From positions 1 to 64,000 of the forward strand of contig NZ_JAMQPN010000001.1 of NCBI RefSeq assembly GCF_026151655.1: 64,000 bases of DNA. The letters run 5' to 3'. This stretch comes from Leptospira soteropolitanensis (lineage in GTDB: Bacteria; Spirochaetota; Leptospiria; Leptospirales; Leptospiraceae). Positions 1 to 6,951 of the stretch are shown piece after piece. The notes below the pieces were generated by a model. That model ran no database searches and had not been told where the DNA came from. It was given only the letters and a program-made list of their open reading frames with translations. Position 1 is the stretch's first letter, and each line of letters begins with the position of its first letter. Both the position numbers and the translations under genes were made by a program.

Positions 1-818
1 TTTACATTAAACTCGGAAAGCCTTCTAATTTTATGCGGCACCTGTATAATGGGAGAGATTAACTTTATTAATGTATCAAATTCATCCTTAATATTAAAAT
101 TAATATCTTTTATAGAATCATACAAAGAATCTGCGAGATAAGATCCACCTGGTGCGCCTGCCCAATTAAAAATGCACCGAATTCTTTTTTTTAAATCCGG
201 TCTCCTTGAAAGTAAAAAAAGTAAGTCAGGCATGCCCTTACTATACGCAATCACAAATACATCCTTCGGCGGAATTGCATCTTTTTCAGGGATGAGATTT
301 TCATTTGCATCTAGCCCCATTCCCCTTTCAATAGCATTTAGCAGATCAGCCATATTAGCCTCACAGCTTCTCATTGGATGAGAATCTGACTGTAAAATTC
401 GGACACCGTATTCTCTTTCCAAATAGGGAAATGCATCCTGAAATGCCATAACAGGAAAAAGTCCGCTTAAAAAGCCAGGACAGAAAAGTAAGGTAGTATT
501 TTTTAGATTTCCAAATTCTGCTTCGGGCATTTCCAGGTTCCATTCATTTGGACCCTCGTCCCTGAGGAATCGAGAGGCTATCTTTTGTTTGTCGCTTCTC
601 TCATCTTTTCCACCAAAGAATTTTTTATGATTTGAAGCTTCGATTGCTTCTGGAAATTTAACAGCCTCGTTGATGAAGATATTTCTCCATCTCTTTGCAC
701 ACCATTCTTTGACTTCTTGTTTTTTAAAATTTCTTTTATTCTTTTTGACTAAAGCCCTGACTTTTTTAATAAGATTTGGATAATCAGAAGCAATTAGATA
801 ATTACGAAGTTCAGTCAT
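1..818 (-). CDS. Alpha/beta-hydrolase-like protein, partial (C-terminus outside window)
   Basis: The reading frame is open from an ATG at 818 to the window edge (272 codons), with a GAGG Shine-Dalgarno about ten bases upstream. The first ~110 residues are basic and helical. After that comes a stretch with the look of an alpha/beta-hydrolase core: a hydrophobic strand ending in CPGFLSG, then VIAYSKGMPDLL, in which Ser sits in an A-x-S-x-G nucleophile-elbow-like setting. The acid and His of a triad cannot be judged because the end is missing. No substrate can be named. It stands alone, with the eroded gene at 958-1668 upstream on the same strand. It could also be a non-catalytic hydrolase-fold protein. 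Confidence 0.6.
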   Translation of the reverse strand, partial: MTELRNYLIASDYPNLIKKVRALVKKNKRNFKKQEVKEWCAKRWRNIFINEAVKFPEAIEASNHKKFFGGKDERSDKQKIASRFLRDEGPNEWNLEMPEAEFGNLKNTTLLFCPGFLSGLFPVMAFQDAFPYLEREYGVRILQSDSHPMRSCEANMADLLNAIERGMGLDANENLIPEKDAIPPKDVFVIAYSKGMPDLLFLLSRRPDLKKRIRCIFNWAGAPGGSYLADSLYDSIKDINFNIKDEFDTLIKLISPIIQVPHKIRRLSEFNV

Positions 819-957
819 TGAATTTTAATCCTCAGCCCGATTTTTTAGTTTCCTTATCTCTCTTAAAGGATAAGGAAAATTTTATTGCTTTTTAAGGATA
901 AAAAATCGGGGTGATTTACAAACTTTGTGATTCTAGACTAAATTCAAGTTTAAAATA

Positions 958-1668
958 TTAAGGACACTCCACCAGGCTCCCAGGGTTAGTCGCGAAACTA
1001 CCGAGAGGCTGCACTTTATTGAGAATGTACTGTTCTGTACTGGGTGTGGGAGTAGTTGTCAAATTCATCGCAGTAGTTTGTACATTTAATTTGCAAGCTG
1101 TTCCTCCACTAGTCCCAGCATTCTTGTCCACTAATGCAGGAAAGTCTAGTTTAGCTGGTAATGGAATTTCCTTTAAAATATTATTAACCAACGGAACTAC
1201 CAGAGATTTGACGAGCGGGTCAACTACACTTCTGATTGCCTCGGGATCTAATCCATACGGATTTACAGTATTTCCCTCTCTCACGTCTAGAGAATAATAA
1301 AAATTATTGTATGGATCTATTTGTACAAAAAGTGCATTTAGATTATTGAATACAGGATTATTGGTAGGATTCGAAAACACCTTAAATCCAAAACTAGCAA
1401 TGGCATCAATACTAACACGAACAGTGCTAATTGTGTAAAAGCAACTATTAGCTGTATCTCTTGCTGATATAGCTCCCGGTAAACATGGATAATCCGCAGT
1501 ACTAGTTCTCTTTCCAACAATGGTCAATTGTAAATCAGTAAATATAGTCGCCTTTAAGCCGACTGGATTCCCATAATGAGCAATCTGTCACGAATATGGA
1601 ATAACCATTCTTGAGTCGGGGGGACTGGTTCTTGGCAAAACTCTTACCAAGTTCCTATGTGGTGAATA
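958..1668 (-). pseudogene. C-terminal remnant of a larger secreted/hypothetical protein, interrupted by TGA
   Basis: A 189-codon frame ends at 958, but its only start is a TTG at 1527 without a ribosome site. The protein-like frame continues upstream through YGNPVGLKATIFTDL to an in-frame TGA at 1588-1590, and beyond it (RMVIPYS) to a TAG at 1669. The TGA is one transition away from CGA (Arg). The product is rich in Asn, Thr, Pro and Val with two Cys pairs, as in exported Leptospira proteins, but no domain is recognised. I infer a 3' gene fragment with a nonsense mutation. It may still make a short protein from an internal start. Confidence 0.5.
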
Positions 1669-1682
1669 CTAGATGAAGCTCG

Positions 1683-1838
1683 CTACTTACCTGCGAAAAC
1701 AGATTTCTTTGACTTTACTTTCCGAGTAATGAACTTCGTCTTAGTCTGAACTGCAAGTTTCTTTGCATACTTTGCGGCTTCATTCAAAGCCTTCTCCACA
1801 ATTACTGAATCATTTAGATTATTTTTTTCTTTTTTCAT
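1683..1838 (-). CDS. Small basic protein (51 aa) overlapping the zeta-toxin-like gene
   Basis: The frame runs ATG (1838) to TAG (1683) and codes 51 residues. It begins with KKEKNN, has an amphipathic helix (VIVEKALNEAAKYAKKL) and a Lys-rich tail. Its start lies inside the end of the zeta-toxin-like gene (20-base overlap), so the two are probably co-transcribed and translationally coupled. The family is not recognised. The arrangement suggests a toxin-antitoxin partner, although classical zeta/PezT antitoxins are encoded upstream of the toxin, so the role is only a guess. Confidence 0.5.
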   Translation of the reverse strand: MKKEKNNLNDSVIVEKALNEAAKYAKKLAVQTKTKFITRKVKSKKSVFAGK

Positions 1839-2346
1839 TCTGTACATCACTTGATTCAATTAAAATTGGGGGTGTAACACTATTATCAAACACCTGCCAA
1901 GTTGTGACAATCTTTTTGTATGCGTCCAAATTCTCTAATCCACGATTAAACCTTCTTCGAATTACTTTTTCTGGAATGTTATGACCGCCCTGTTTCACGC
2001 GTTGCTTTACTCGATTGATTGCAAAATCTTGGCTTGGCAGACTCAGGAAAACTAGCCTAACATCATATCCACAGGCTTTCCAGATTCTGATTCGTCGTAG
2101 ATAATTTTTTGAAGATAAAGTAGTTTCGAATGCAAAGTTTATTTTCTGTCCTACAAGCTGATCCATTTGTGTCAGTAGAAATCGACCTGCTTCCACTGCT
2201 GCAGCTTCAGGTTTTAGCGGAGCAAGTCCAGCAGCAATTGTATCAGCATTCAGATAGTGGGAGATTTCAGGCATAGAGCCCAAAAAAAATCGAGCAAAAG
2301 TTGTTTTTCCAGCTCCATTTGGTCCTGCAACAATCACAATTTTCAT
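1819..2346 (-). CDS. Zeta-toxin-like P-loop kinase
   Basis: 175 residues. The N-terminus carries a Walker A loop (GPNGAGKTT, residues ~8-16), followed by NADTIAAGL and FAFETTLSS, the pattern of the zeta-toxin/AAA_33 small-molecule kinases. Zeta toxins phosphorylate UDP-N-acetylglucosamine and block cell-wall synthesis; many short chromosomal relatives are uncharacterised. The C-terminal half has an Arg-rich segment (IRRRFNRGLENL) typical of the lid region. It is followed by, and overlaps, a 51-residue gene that may be its partner. No clear ribosome site precedes the ATG. Family membership is secure, toxicity is inference. Confidence 0.8.
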   Translation of the reverse strand: MKIVIVAGPNGAGKTTFARFFLGSMPEISHYLNADTIAAGLAPLKPEAAAVEAGRFLLTQMDQLVGQKINFAFETTLSSKNYLRRIRIWKACGYDVRLVFLSLPSQDFAINRVKQRVKQGGHNIPEKVIRRRFNRGLENLDAYKKIVTTWQVFDNSVTPPILIESSDVQNEKRKK

Positions 2347-2404
2347 TTAGCAATCATTACCCATCAGATTTTACGGATCGGCAAGAATAAAAATCCCTAC
2401 CCCC

Positions 2405-2512
2405 GCACCAGGGATTGCAGTGGAAATACTTTTCGCACCTGCGAAAAGATTGGAGCGGAAAGCCCGGTCGCGTATAAGTAAAGAGCACCCTAATCGAAAA
2501 AATGCGAGGTGC
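2405..2512 (+). ncRNA. Structured intergenic RNA element, copy 1 (Flavo-1-like)
   Basis: The element is bounded by GCACC (2405-2409) and GGTGC (2508-2512), which can pair. Inside are two copies of GATTGNANNGGAAA (2413-2426 and 2448-2461). They are separated by a perfect 8-bp hairpin, CTTTTCGC / GCGAAAAG (2429-2448), and followed by GCCCGGTCG. The same architecture recurs at 12400-12651 and 27442-27542. The core resembles the Flavo-1 RNA motif known from Bacteroidota and spirochaetes (recalled, not searched). The direction of transcription is assumed from the motif order. Function is unknown. Confidence 0.6.
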
Positions 2513-2880
2513 CCATTGCCTTCGCTGACAAACGTGTGGACACTATGGAAGTCAAAGGTCGTGACGCGATCTCTGGTCTTCCACGCACCCTCGAACTTGA
2601 TTCTAACGAAATCCGTAAAGCCCTCAAAGAACCAACAGACGAAATCCTAGACGGAATCAAATCCGTATTGGAAAGAACTCCTCCAGAACTTGCCGCCGAC
2701 ATCGTAGAACGAGGAATCGTTCTCACAGGTGGTGGTTGCCTCCTTCGCGGTCTCGAACACTACCTCACCAAAGAAACGGGTGTGCCTGTCTTCCGTGCCG
2801 AAAACCCACTGACTTGTGTGGTGCTTGGAACGGGTCGTTACTTGGATGAATTGAAATACATCAAACCAGGGATAAGATAA
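2512..2880 (+). pseudogene. mreB: 3' fragment of mreB (rod-shape actin homologue)
   Basis: The ~122 codons match the C-terminal third of MreB: EVKGRD and SGLPRT, then [21 protein letters not shown], the adenosine-site motif VLTGGGCLL, and the closing [15 protein letters not shown]. Full MreB is about 345 residues, so the ATPase N-terminus is missing. The only start codon is a GTG inside the conserved GGTGC box of the upstream RNA element. The codon use is more GC-rich than the neighbours. I infer a displaced or duplicated 3' fragment of the housekeeping gene, not a functional filament protein. A Rho-independent terminator lies further down at 3064. Confidence 0.85.
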
Positions 2881-2907
2881 GGAGTAGTTCGCCTTTCGCC
2901 TTTCGCC

Positions 2908-3013
2908 TTTCGATACGGCCTTCGGCCTACTCAAGGCTCGGCTTTGATGGTCGGATGTCGTTTCGGTATTTGATGCCATCGTTTCGGTCGTTGAGTAGCG
3001 AAGCGTATCGAAA
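2908..3013. repeat. Palindromic repeat element, copy A
   Basis: The ends are imperfect inverted repeats: TTTCGATACGG-CTTCGG-CTACTCAA at the left and TTGAGTAGCGAAGCGTATCGAAA-type sequence at the right. Between them is one 21-base unit (TCGTTTCGGTATTTGATGCC). Just before the left end, CGCCTTT is repeated three times. The same element recurs at 3240-3387. No ORF is credible inside; it looks like a REP- or MITE-like sequence. Confidence 0.8.
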
Positions 3014-3063
3014 CGATCGAAACGACGAAACGAGAAACAACGCCAAGACTAGATGTTTGCAGG

Positions 3064-3095
3064 AAGGGAGCCAGGAATGGATCCCTTTTTTATTT
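3064..3095 (+). terminator. Rho-independent terminator
   Basis: AAGGGA-g-CCA / TGG-a-TCCCTT forms a nine-pair stem with one mismatch and a GGAA loop, followed by TTTTTTATTTT. It lies downstream of the mreB fragment and may have travelled with it or serve the repeat region. Confidence 0.7.
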
Positions 3096-3239
3096 TGGGC
3101 GCACAGTTCCGGCTCTCCCTAAGGCGAGGGCGCTCGCTTCGCTGGTCGATCCAGGGTGCAGGGTTTGTTGGTAAAAAGGTTAAACTTTTTAGAACCAAAA
3201 TGATTTCTTTTTAGCTTATTTGGTGAAGAAGAGTTCGCC

Positions 3240-3387
3240 TTTCGATACGGCCTTCGGCCTACTCAAGGCTCGGCTTTGTTGGTCGGATGTCGTTTCGGTA
3301 TTTGATGCCGTCGTTTCGGTATTTGATGCCGTCGTTTCGGTATTTGATGCCGTCGTTTCGGTCGTTGAGTAGCGAAGCGTATCGAAA
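3240..3387. repeat. Palindromic repeat element, copy B, with three 21-bp tandem units
   Basis: This is the same inverted-repeat element as at 2908-3013, but the central 21-base unit GTCGTTTCGGTATTTGATGCC is present three times in perfect tandem (3289-3309, 3310-3330, 3331-3351). A truncated fourth unit runs into the right inverted repeat. The different unit number from copy A shows expansion or contraction. No coding sense. Confidence 0.85.
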
Positions 3388-3458
3388 CGCGAAACGATCG
3401 AAGCAACAGACAACGGAAACCACAAAGACTACCAGCAAGAAATGAAGGTAATATTTTT

Positions 3459-3752
3459 ATGGGATACATGTATATTTTAGTTTGTTCGGATGGATCGTAT
3501 TACACTGGTAGTACGAAGTATTTAAATAGAAGGCTTGATCAACACCAAAGGGGCGAGGGATCAAATTACACAAAGAAACGATTGCCTGTAAAATTAATTT
3601 ACTTTGAAGCATATACAAGGATTGACCATGCTTTTTATCGAGAAAAACAAATACAAGGTTGGTCGCGGAAGAAAAAAGAGTCTCTGATGCGCCAAGACTT
3701 CAAGGAACTAAAAATTTTAGCTAAAAAAATATGGAGCGCAGATCAGAGATAA
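3459..3752 (+). CDS. GIY-YIG nuclease family protein (UPF0213-like)
   Basis: 97 residues, the usual length of the stand-alone GIY-YIG family. The hallmark strands are present as MYIL (residues 4-7) and YYTGS (residues 14-18), with the catalytic-type Arg in NRRLDQH and the metal-binding Glu in YREKQIQGW. These enzymes cleave single DNA strands; the cellular role of stand-alone members is unclear. A GAAGG ribosome site lies about nine bases before the ATG. It lies between a palindromic repeat and the restriction operon, a typical accessory position. Confidence 0.9.
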   Translation: MGYMYILVCSDGSYYTGSTKYLNRRLDQHQRGEGSNYTKKRLPVKLIYFEAYTRIDHAFYREKQIQGWSRKKKESLMRQDFKELKILAKKIWSADQR

Positions 3753-3939
3753 AAGTCTAATTCCATTTATAAAAAATTTAATTTGCTTTATTCGGGAAAT
3801 TAGAATCGAAGCCATAACTGTCATTTAGTATAAATTTGTTCTTTTCCGCAATTGAATCCCCGTTAGACTTTGTTTTTGTCCTAGGTTTATGGTACATTAA
3901 TATTCTTTTAGGACAAGAAATCTTAACTTTGGCATTTTT

Positions 3940-6936
3940 ATGAAAGAAAACTTACTCAAATTAAAAGAACTAACAGACCTTTTCCAATCCAATCTCAAAG
4001 AATATAAAAATGCCAAATATGATGAAGCCAATACTCGTACCCAATTCATAGACAGATTCTTTGAATTGCTCGATTGGGATATAGCCAACAAACAAGGGTT
4101 TTCCGAATCCTATAAAGATGTGGTTCGTGAAGACAAAGTCATCATTGAAGGGAAACCAAAAGCGCCAGATTATAGTTTTCGTGTAGGTGGAGTGAGAAAA
4201 TTTTTTTTAGAGGCAAAAAAGCCTTCAGTCAACATTAAAGACGAAATTGAACCAGCTTTCCAGATTCGACGTTATGGTTATACCGCCAAACTTCCTTTAT
4301 GTGTTTTGACTGATTTTGAAGAATTTGCCATTTATGATACAAGAATCAAACCCAACAAAAATGATAAAGCCGGGGTTGGACGGGTCTTCTATTGTACATT
4401 TGATGAATATGAAAAGAACTTCGAATTTATATACAATACATTTTCCAAATCAGCAATTCTCAAAGGTAGCTTTGACCAATTTGCGGTAGAAAATAAATCG
4501 AAAAAAGGAACCTCGGAAGTTGATAAAGAATTTTTATCAATGATTGAAGGTTGGCGGGAGTCCCTTGCCAAAAACTTGGCACTTAGAAACCAGGATTTGG
4601 ATGTTTTTTCTTTAAATACTGCCGTACAAATCTTAATCGATCGAATCATATTCTTACGGATTGCGGAAGATCGCAATATGGAAAAGTATGGGATGTTACT
4701 TGAGGCAACCAAAACATCCAAAGAAAACAGTGACTCTGCTTATACAAAGTTCAACCAAATCTTTCTAAATGCAAACTCAAAATACAATTCAGGTTTGTTC
4801 CACCCAGAACCTTGGATCCAAAATCTACAGGTTGATGATAAAGTTTTTCAATCCATAGTCAGTAATCTTTATTACCCAGAATGTCCGTACGAATTGTCCG
4901 TAATGCCCATTGAAATTTTGGGAAATATCTATGAACAATTTTTAGGAAAATCCATTCGCCTCACCTCTTCCCATCAGGCCAAAGTGGAAGAAAAAGAAGA
5001 AGTTCGCAAAGCTGGCGGAGTTTATTACACACCTCAATACATTGTAGACTATATCATCGAAAGCACACTTGGAGAAAAATTGGAGGGATTGGATTTGTAT
5101 TCCCATCCCAAACTTTCTCTACTCGATCCGGCATGTGGTTCAGGAAGTTTTCTTGTGGGCGCCTATACATTTTTACTCCATCAATATTTGGAAGCCTATA
5201 CCGATCCAAAACGAATCGACAAAGCATTAAAAACAGGTCTGATCTACCAAGTCTCCGCAAATACCTACCGTTTGAGCATCACGGTCAAACAAACCATACT
5301 CCTCAACCATATCTACGGAGTAGATATTGATCCACAAGCTGTTGAGGTCACAAAACTCTCGCTACTTCTGAAACTGATGGAAGATGAAAATACGGAAAGT
5401 GCAGAACAGTTGTTCAAACACTCCCAAGTCAAACTCCTTCCCGACCTTTCAGGAAATATCAAATGTGGAAATTCGCTCGTTGATAAAGACTTCTATGAAG
5501 ACAAAAATCTTTCTCTTTTTGGAAAAGAAGAAATGCGAAAGGTAAACACTTTCGATTGGAAAGAAAATTTTCCAAAAGTATTTGCTGATGGTGGATTTGA
5601 TGTGATCGTAGGAAACCCTCCCTATGTCAGACAAGAAATTTTAGGAGAAGAGTTCAAAACGTACGCTAAAAAAAGATTCACAACTTTTGCCGGAACCGCA
5701 GACCTTTATGTGTATTTCATTGAAAAAGCCCTCTCTCTTCTCCACCCCAAAGGGATTTATTCCATCATTGTGGCCAACAAATGGATGCGGGCCAATTACG
5801 GAGAAAACTTACGAAAATTTTTAAAAACCAAACGCATCTATAAAATCATCGATTTTGGTGACTTACCAGTTTTCAAATCGGCCACCACTTACCCTTGTAT
5901 CTTAAAACTGAGCAATGAAAAACCCAAAAATTTGAGCGTTGCCCAATTGAAAACTCTGGACTTTGTTTCCTTGAAAGATGCGGTGAAGAAAAATTCGTAT
6001 ACAGTCGATTTACAATCATTAGAAGACAAAGGATGGTCGCTCTCTAACCAAAAGGAATCTGCACTTTTAGATAAAATTAAGAAGGCAGGGATTCCACTCG
6101 GAGAATACGTAGAGGGGAAAATCTATTACGGAATTAAAACGGGTCTTAATGAAGCCTTTGTGATTGATGAAACAACAAAGAATCGTTTGGTGGCGGAGGA
6201 TCCGAAGAGTGCAGAAGTGATTAAGCCGTTTTTGGAAGGCAAGGATATCAAAAGATATGCTCCACTTTCTCCAAAAAAATATGTTTTGTTTATTCCATGG
6301 CATTTTCCTCTTCACAAGGATAAGTCTATTAGTGGTTCCTCAAAAAAAGCGGAAGGCGAATTTAAAAAAATATATCCAGCAATATATAATCATTTATTAA
6401 AATTCAAATCTAAATTAGAGAATCGAAACAAAGCTGAAACAGGTATTCGATACGAGTGGTATGCTTTACAACGATGTGCAAATACATATTTTGAAGAGTT
6501 CGAGAAAGAGAAGATAGTATTTCCAGACATCTCAACGAGAGGAAATTTCACATTTGATGTGAATAATAGTTATCTTGTGAATACTTGTTATATAATTCCC
6601 CAAAAAGATATTTTCCTTTTAGCGATTATTAATTCAAAACTAATTACTTGGTATTACGGAAAACTAACTTCCACCATTCGAGGAGGATATTATCGATGGA
6701 TACATCAATATGTCTCCGAAATAAGGATTCCAAAAAAAAATCATGAGTCTTTATTCATCGAACTGGTAAATCAACTGACAAATGTCATAAAAGATATGGA
6801 AAATTCAAAAACAGACTCTGACAAAAAACATTTAGAACATAAGGCGGAACTTTTGGACAAACAAATTGATGCGCTCGTGTATCAGTTGTATGGGTTGGAT
6901 GAGGAAGAGATTGCGATTGTGGAAGGGGCGGTGTGA
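3940..6936 (+). CDS. Type IIG restriction-modification enzyme (Eco57I-like fused nuclease/N6-adenine methylase)
   Basis: 998 residues in the single-chain type IIG layout. The N-terminus has a PD-(D/E)XK-type site (PDYSFRV…FFLEAKKP, residues ~68-92) followed by a helical linker. The methylase domain has the SAM motif I DPACGSGSF (~394-402) and the catalytic motif IV NPPYV (~559-563), diagnostic of N6-adenine methylation. The C-terminal third (TaqI-C-like, GIKTGLNEAF, WYALQR, STIRGGYYRW) should recognise the DNA target. It is expected to methylate one strand of an asymmetric site and cut at a distance. It is the first gene of a four-gene operon (next start 15 bases on). The target sequence cannot be read from the protein. 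Confidence 0.92.
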   Translation: MKENLLKLKELTDLFQSNLKEYKNAKYDEANTRTQFIDRFFELLDWDIANKQGFSESYKDVVREDKVIIEGKPKAPDYSFRVGGVRKFFLEAKKPSVNIKDEIEPAFQIRRYGYTAKLPLCVLTDFEEFAIYDTRIKPNKNDKAGVGRVFYCTFDEYEKNFEFIYNTFSKSAILKGSFDQFAVENKSKKGTSEVDKEFLSMIEGWRESLAKNLALRNQDLDVFSLNTAVQILIDRIIFLRIAEDRNMEKYGMLLEATKTSKENSDSAYTKFNQIFLNANSKYNSGLFHPEPWIQNLQVDDKVFQSIVSNLYYPECPYELSVMPIEILGNIYEQFLGKSIRLTSSHQAKVEEKEEVRKAGGVYYTPQYIVDYIIESTLGEKLEGLDLYSHPKLSLLDPACGSGSFLVGAYTFLLHQYLEAYTDPKRIDKALKTGLIYQVSANTYRLSITVKQTILLNHIYGVDIDPQAVEVTKLSLLLKLMEDENTESAEQLFKHSQVKLLPDLSGNIKCGNSLVDKDFYEDKNLSLFGKEEMRKVNTFDWKENFPKVFADGGFDVIVGNPPYVRQEILGEEFKTYAKKRFTTFAGTADLYVYFIEKALSLLHPKGIYSIIVANKWMRANYGENLRKFLKTKRIYKIIDFGDLPVFKSATTYPCILKLSNEKPKNLSVAQLKTLDFVSLKDAVKKNSYTVDLQSLEDKGWSLSNQKESALLDKIKKAGIPLGEYVEGKIYYGIKTGLNEAFVIDETTKNRLVAEDPKSAEVIKPFLEGKDIKRYAPLSPKKYVLFIPWHFPLHKDKSISGSSKKAEGEFKKIYPAIYNHLLKFKSKLENRNKAETGIRYEWYALQRCANTYFEEFEKEKIVFPDISTRGNFTFDVNNSYLVNTCYIIPQKDIFLLAIINSKLITWYYGKLTSTIRGGYYRWIHQYVSEIRIPKKNHESLFIELVNQLTNVIKDMENSKTDSDKKHLEHKAELLDKQIDALVYQLYGLDEEEIAIVEGAV

Positions 6937-6951
6937 AGGGGGTGGGTAAAA

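Noticed and set aside
1019..1297. 92-codon plus-strand ORF
   Set aside because: It lies opposite the longer protein-like minus frame (958-1668) and has no family features.
3090..3170. Reverse-oriented partial copy of the RNA element (GGGCGC…CCGGCTCTCC)
   Set aside because: Only a short stretch resembles the complement of the 3' half; the duplicated core and hairpin are not recognisable.
3289..3351. Tandem 21-bp units considered as a CRISPR array
   Set aside because: The units are directly adjacent without spacers and no cas genes are present.
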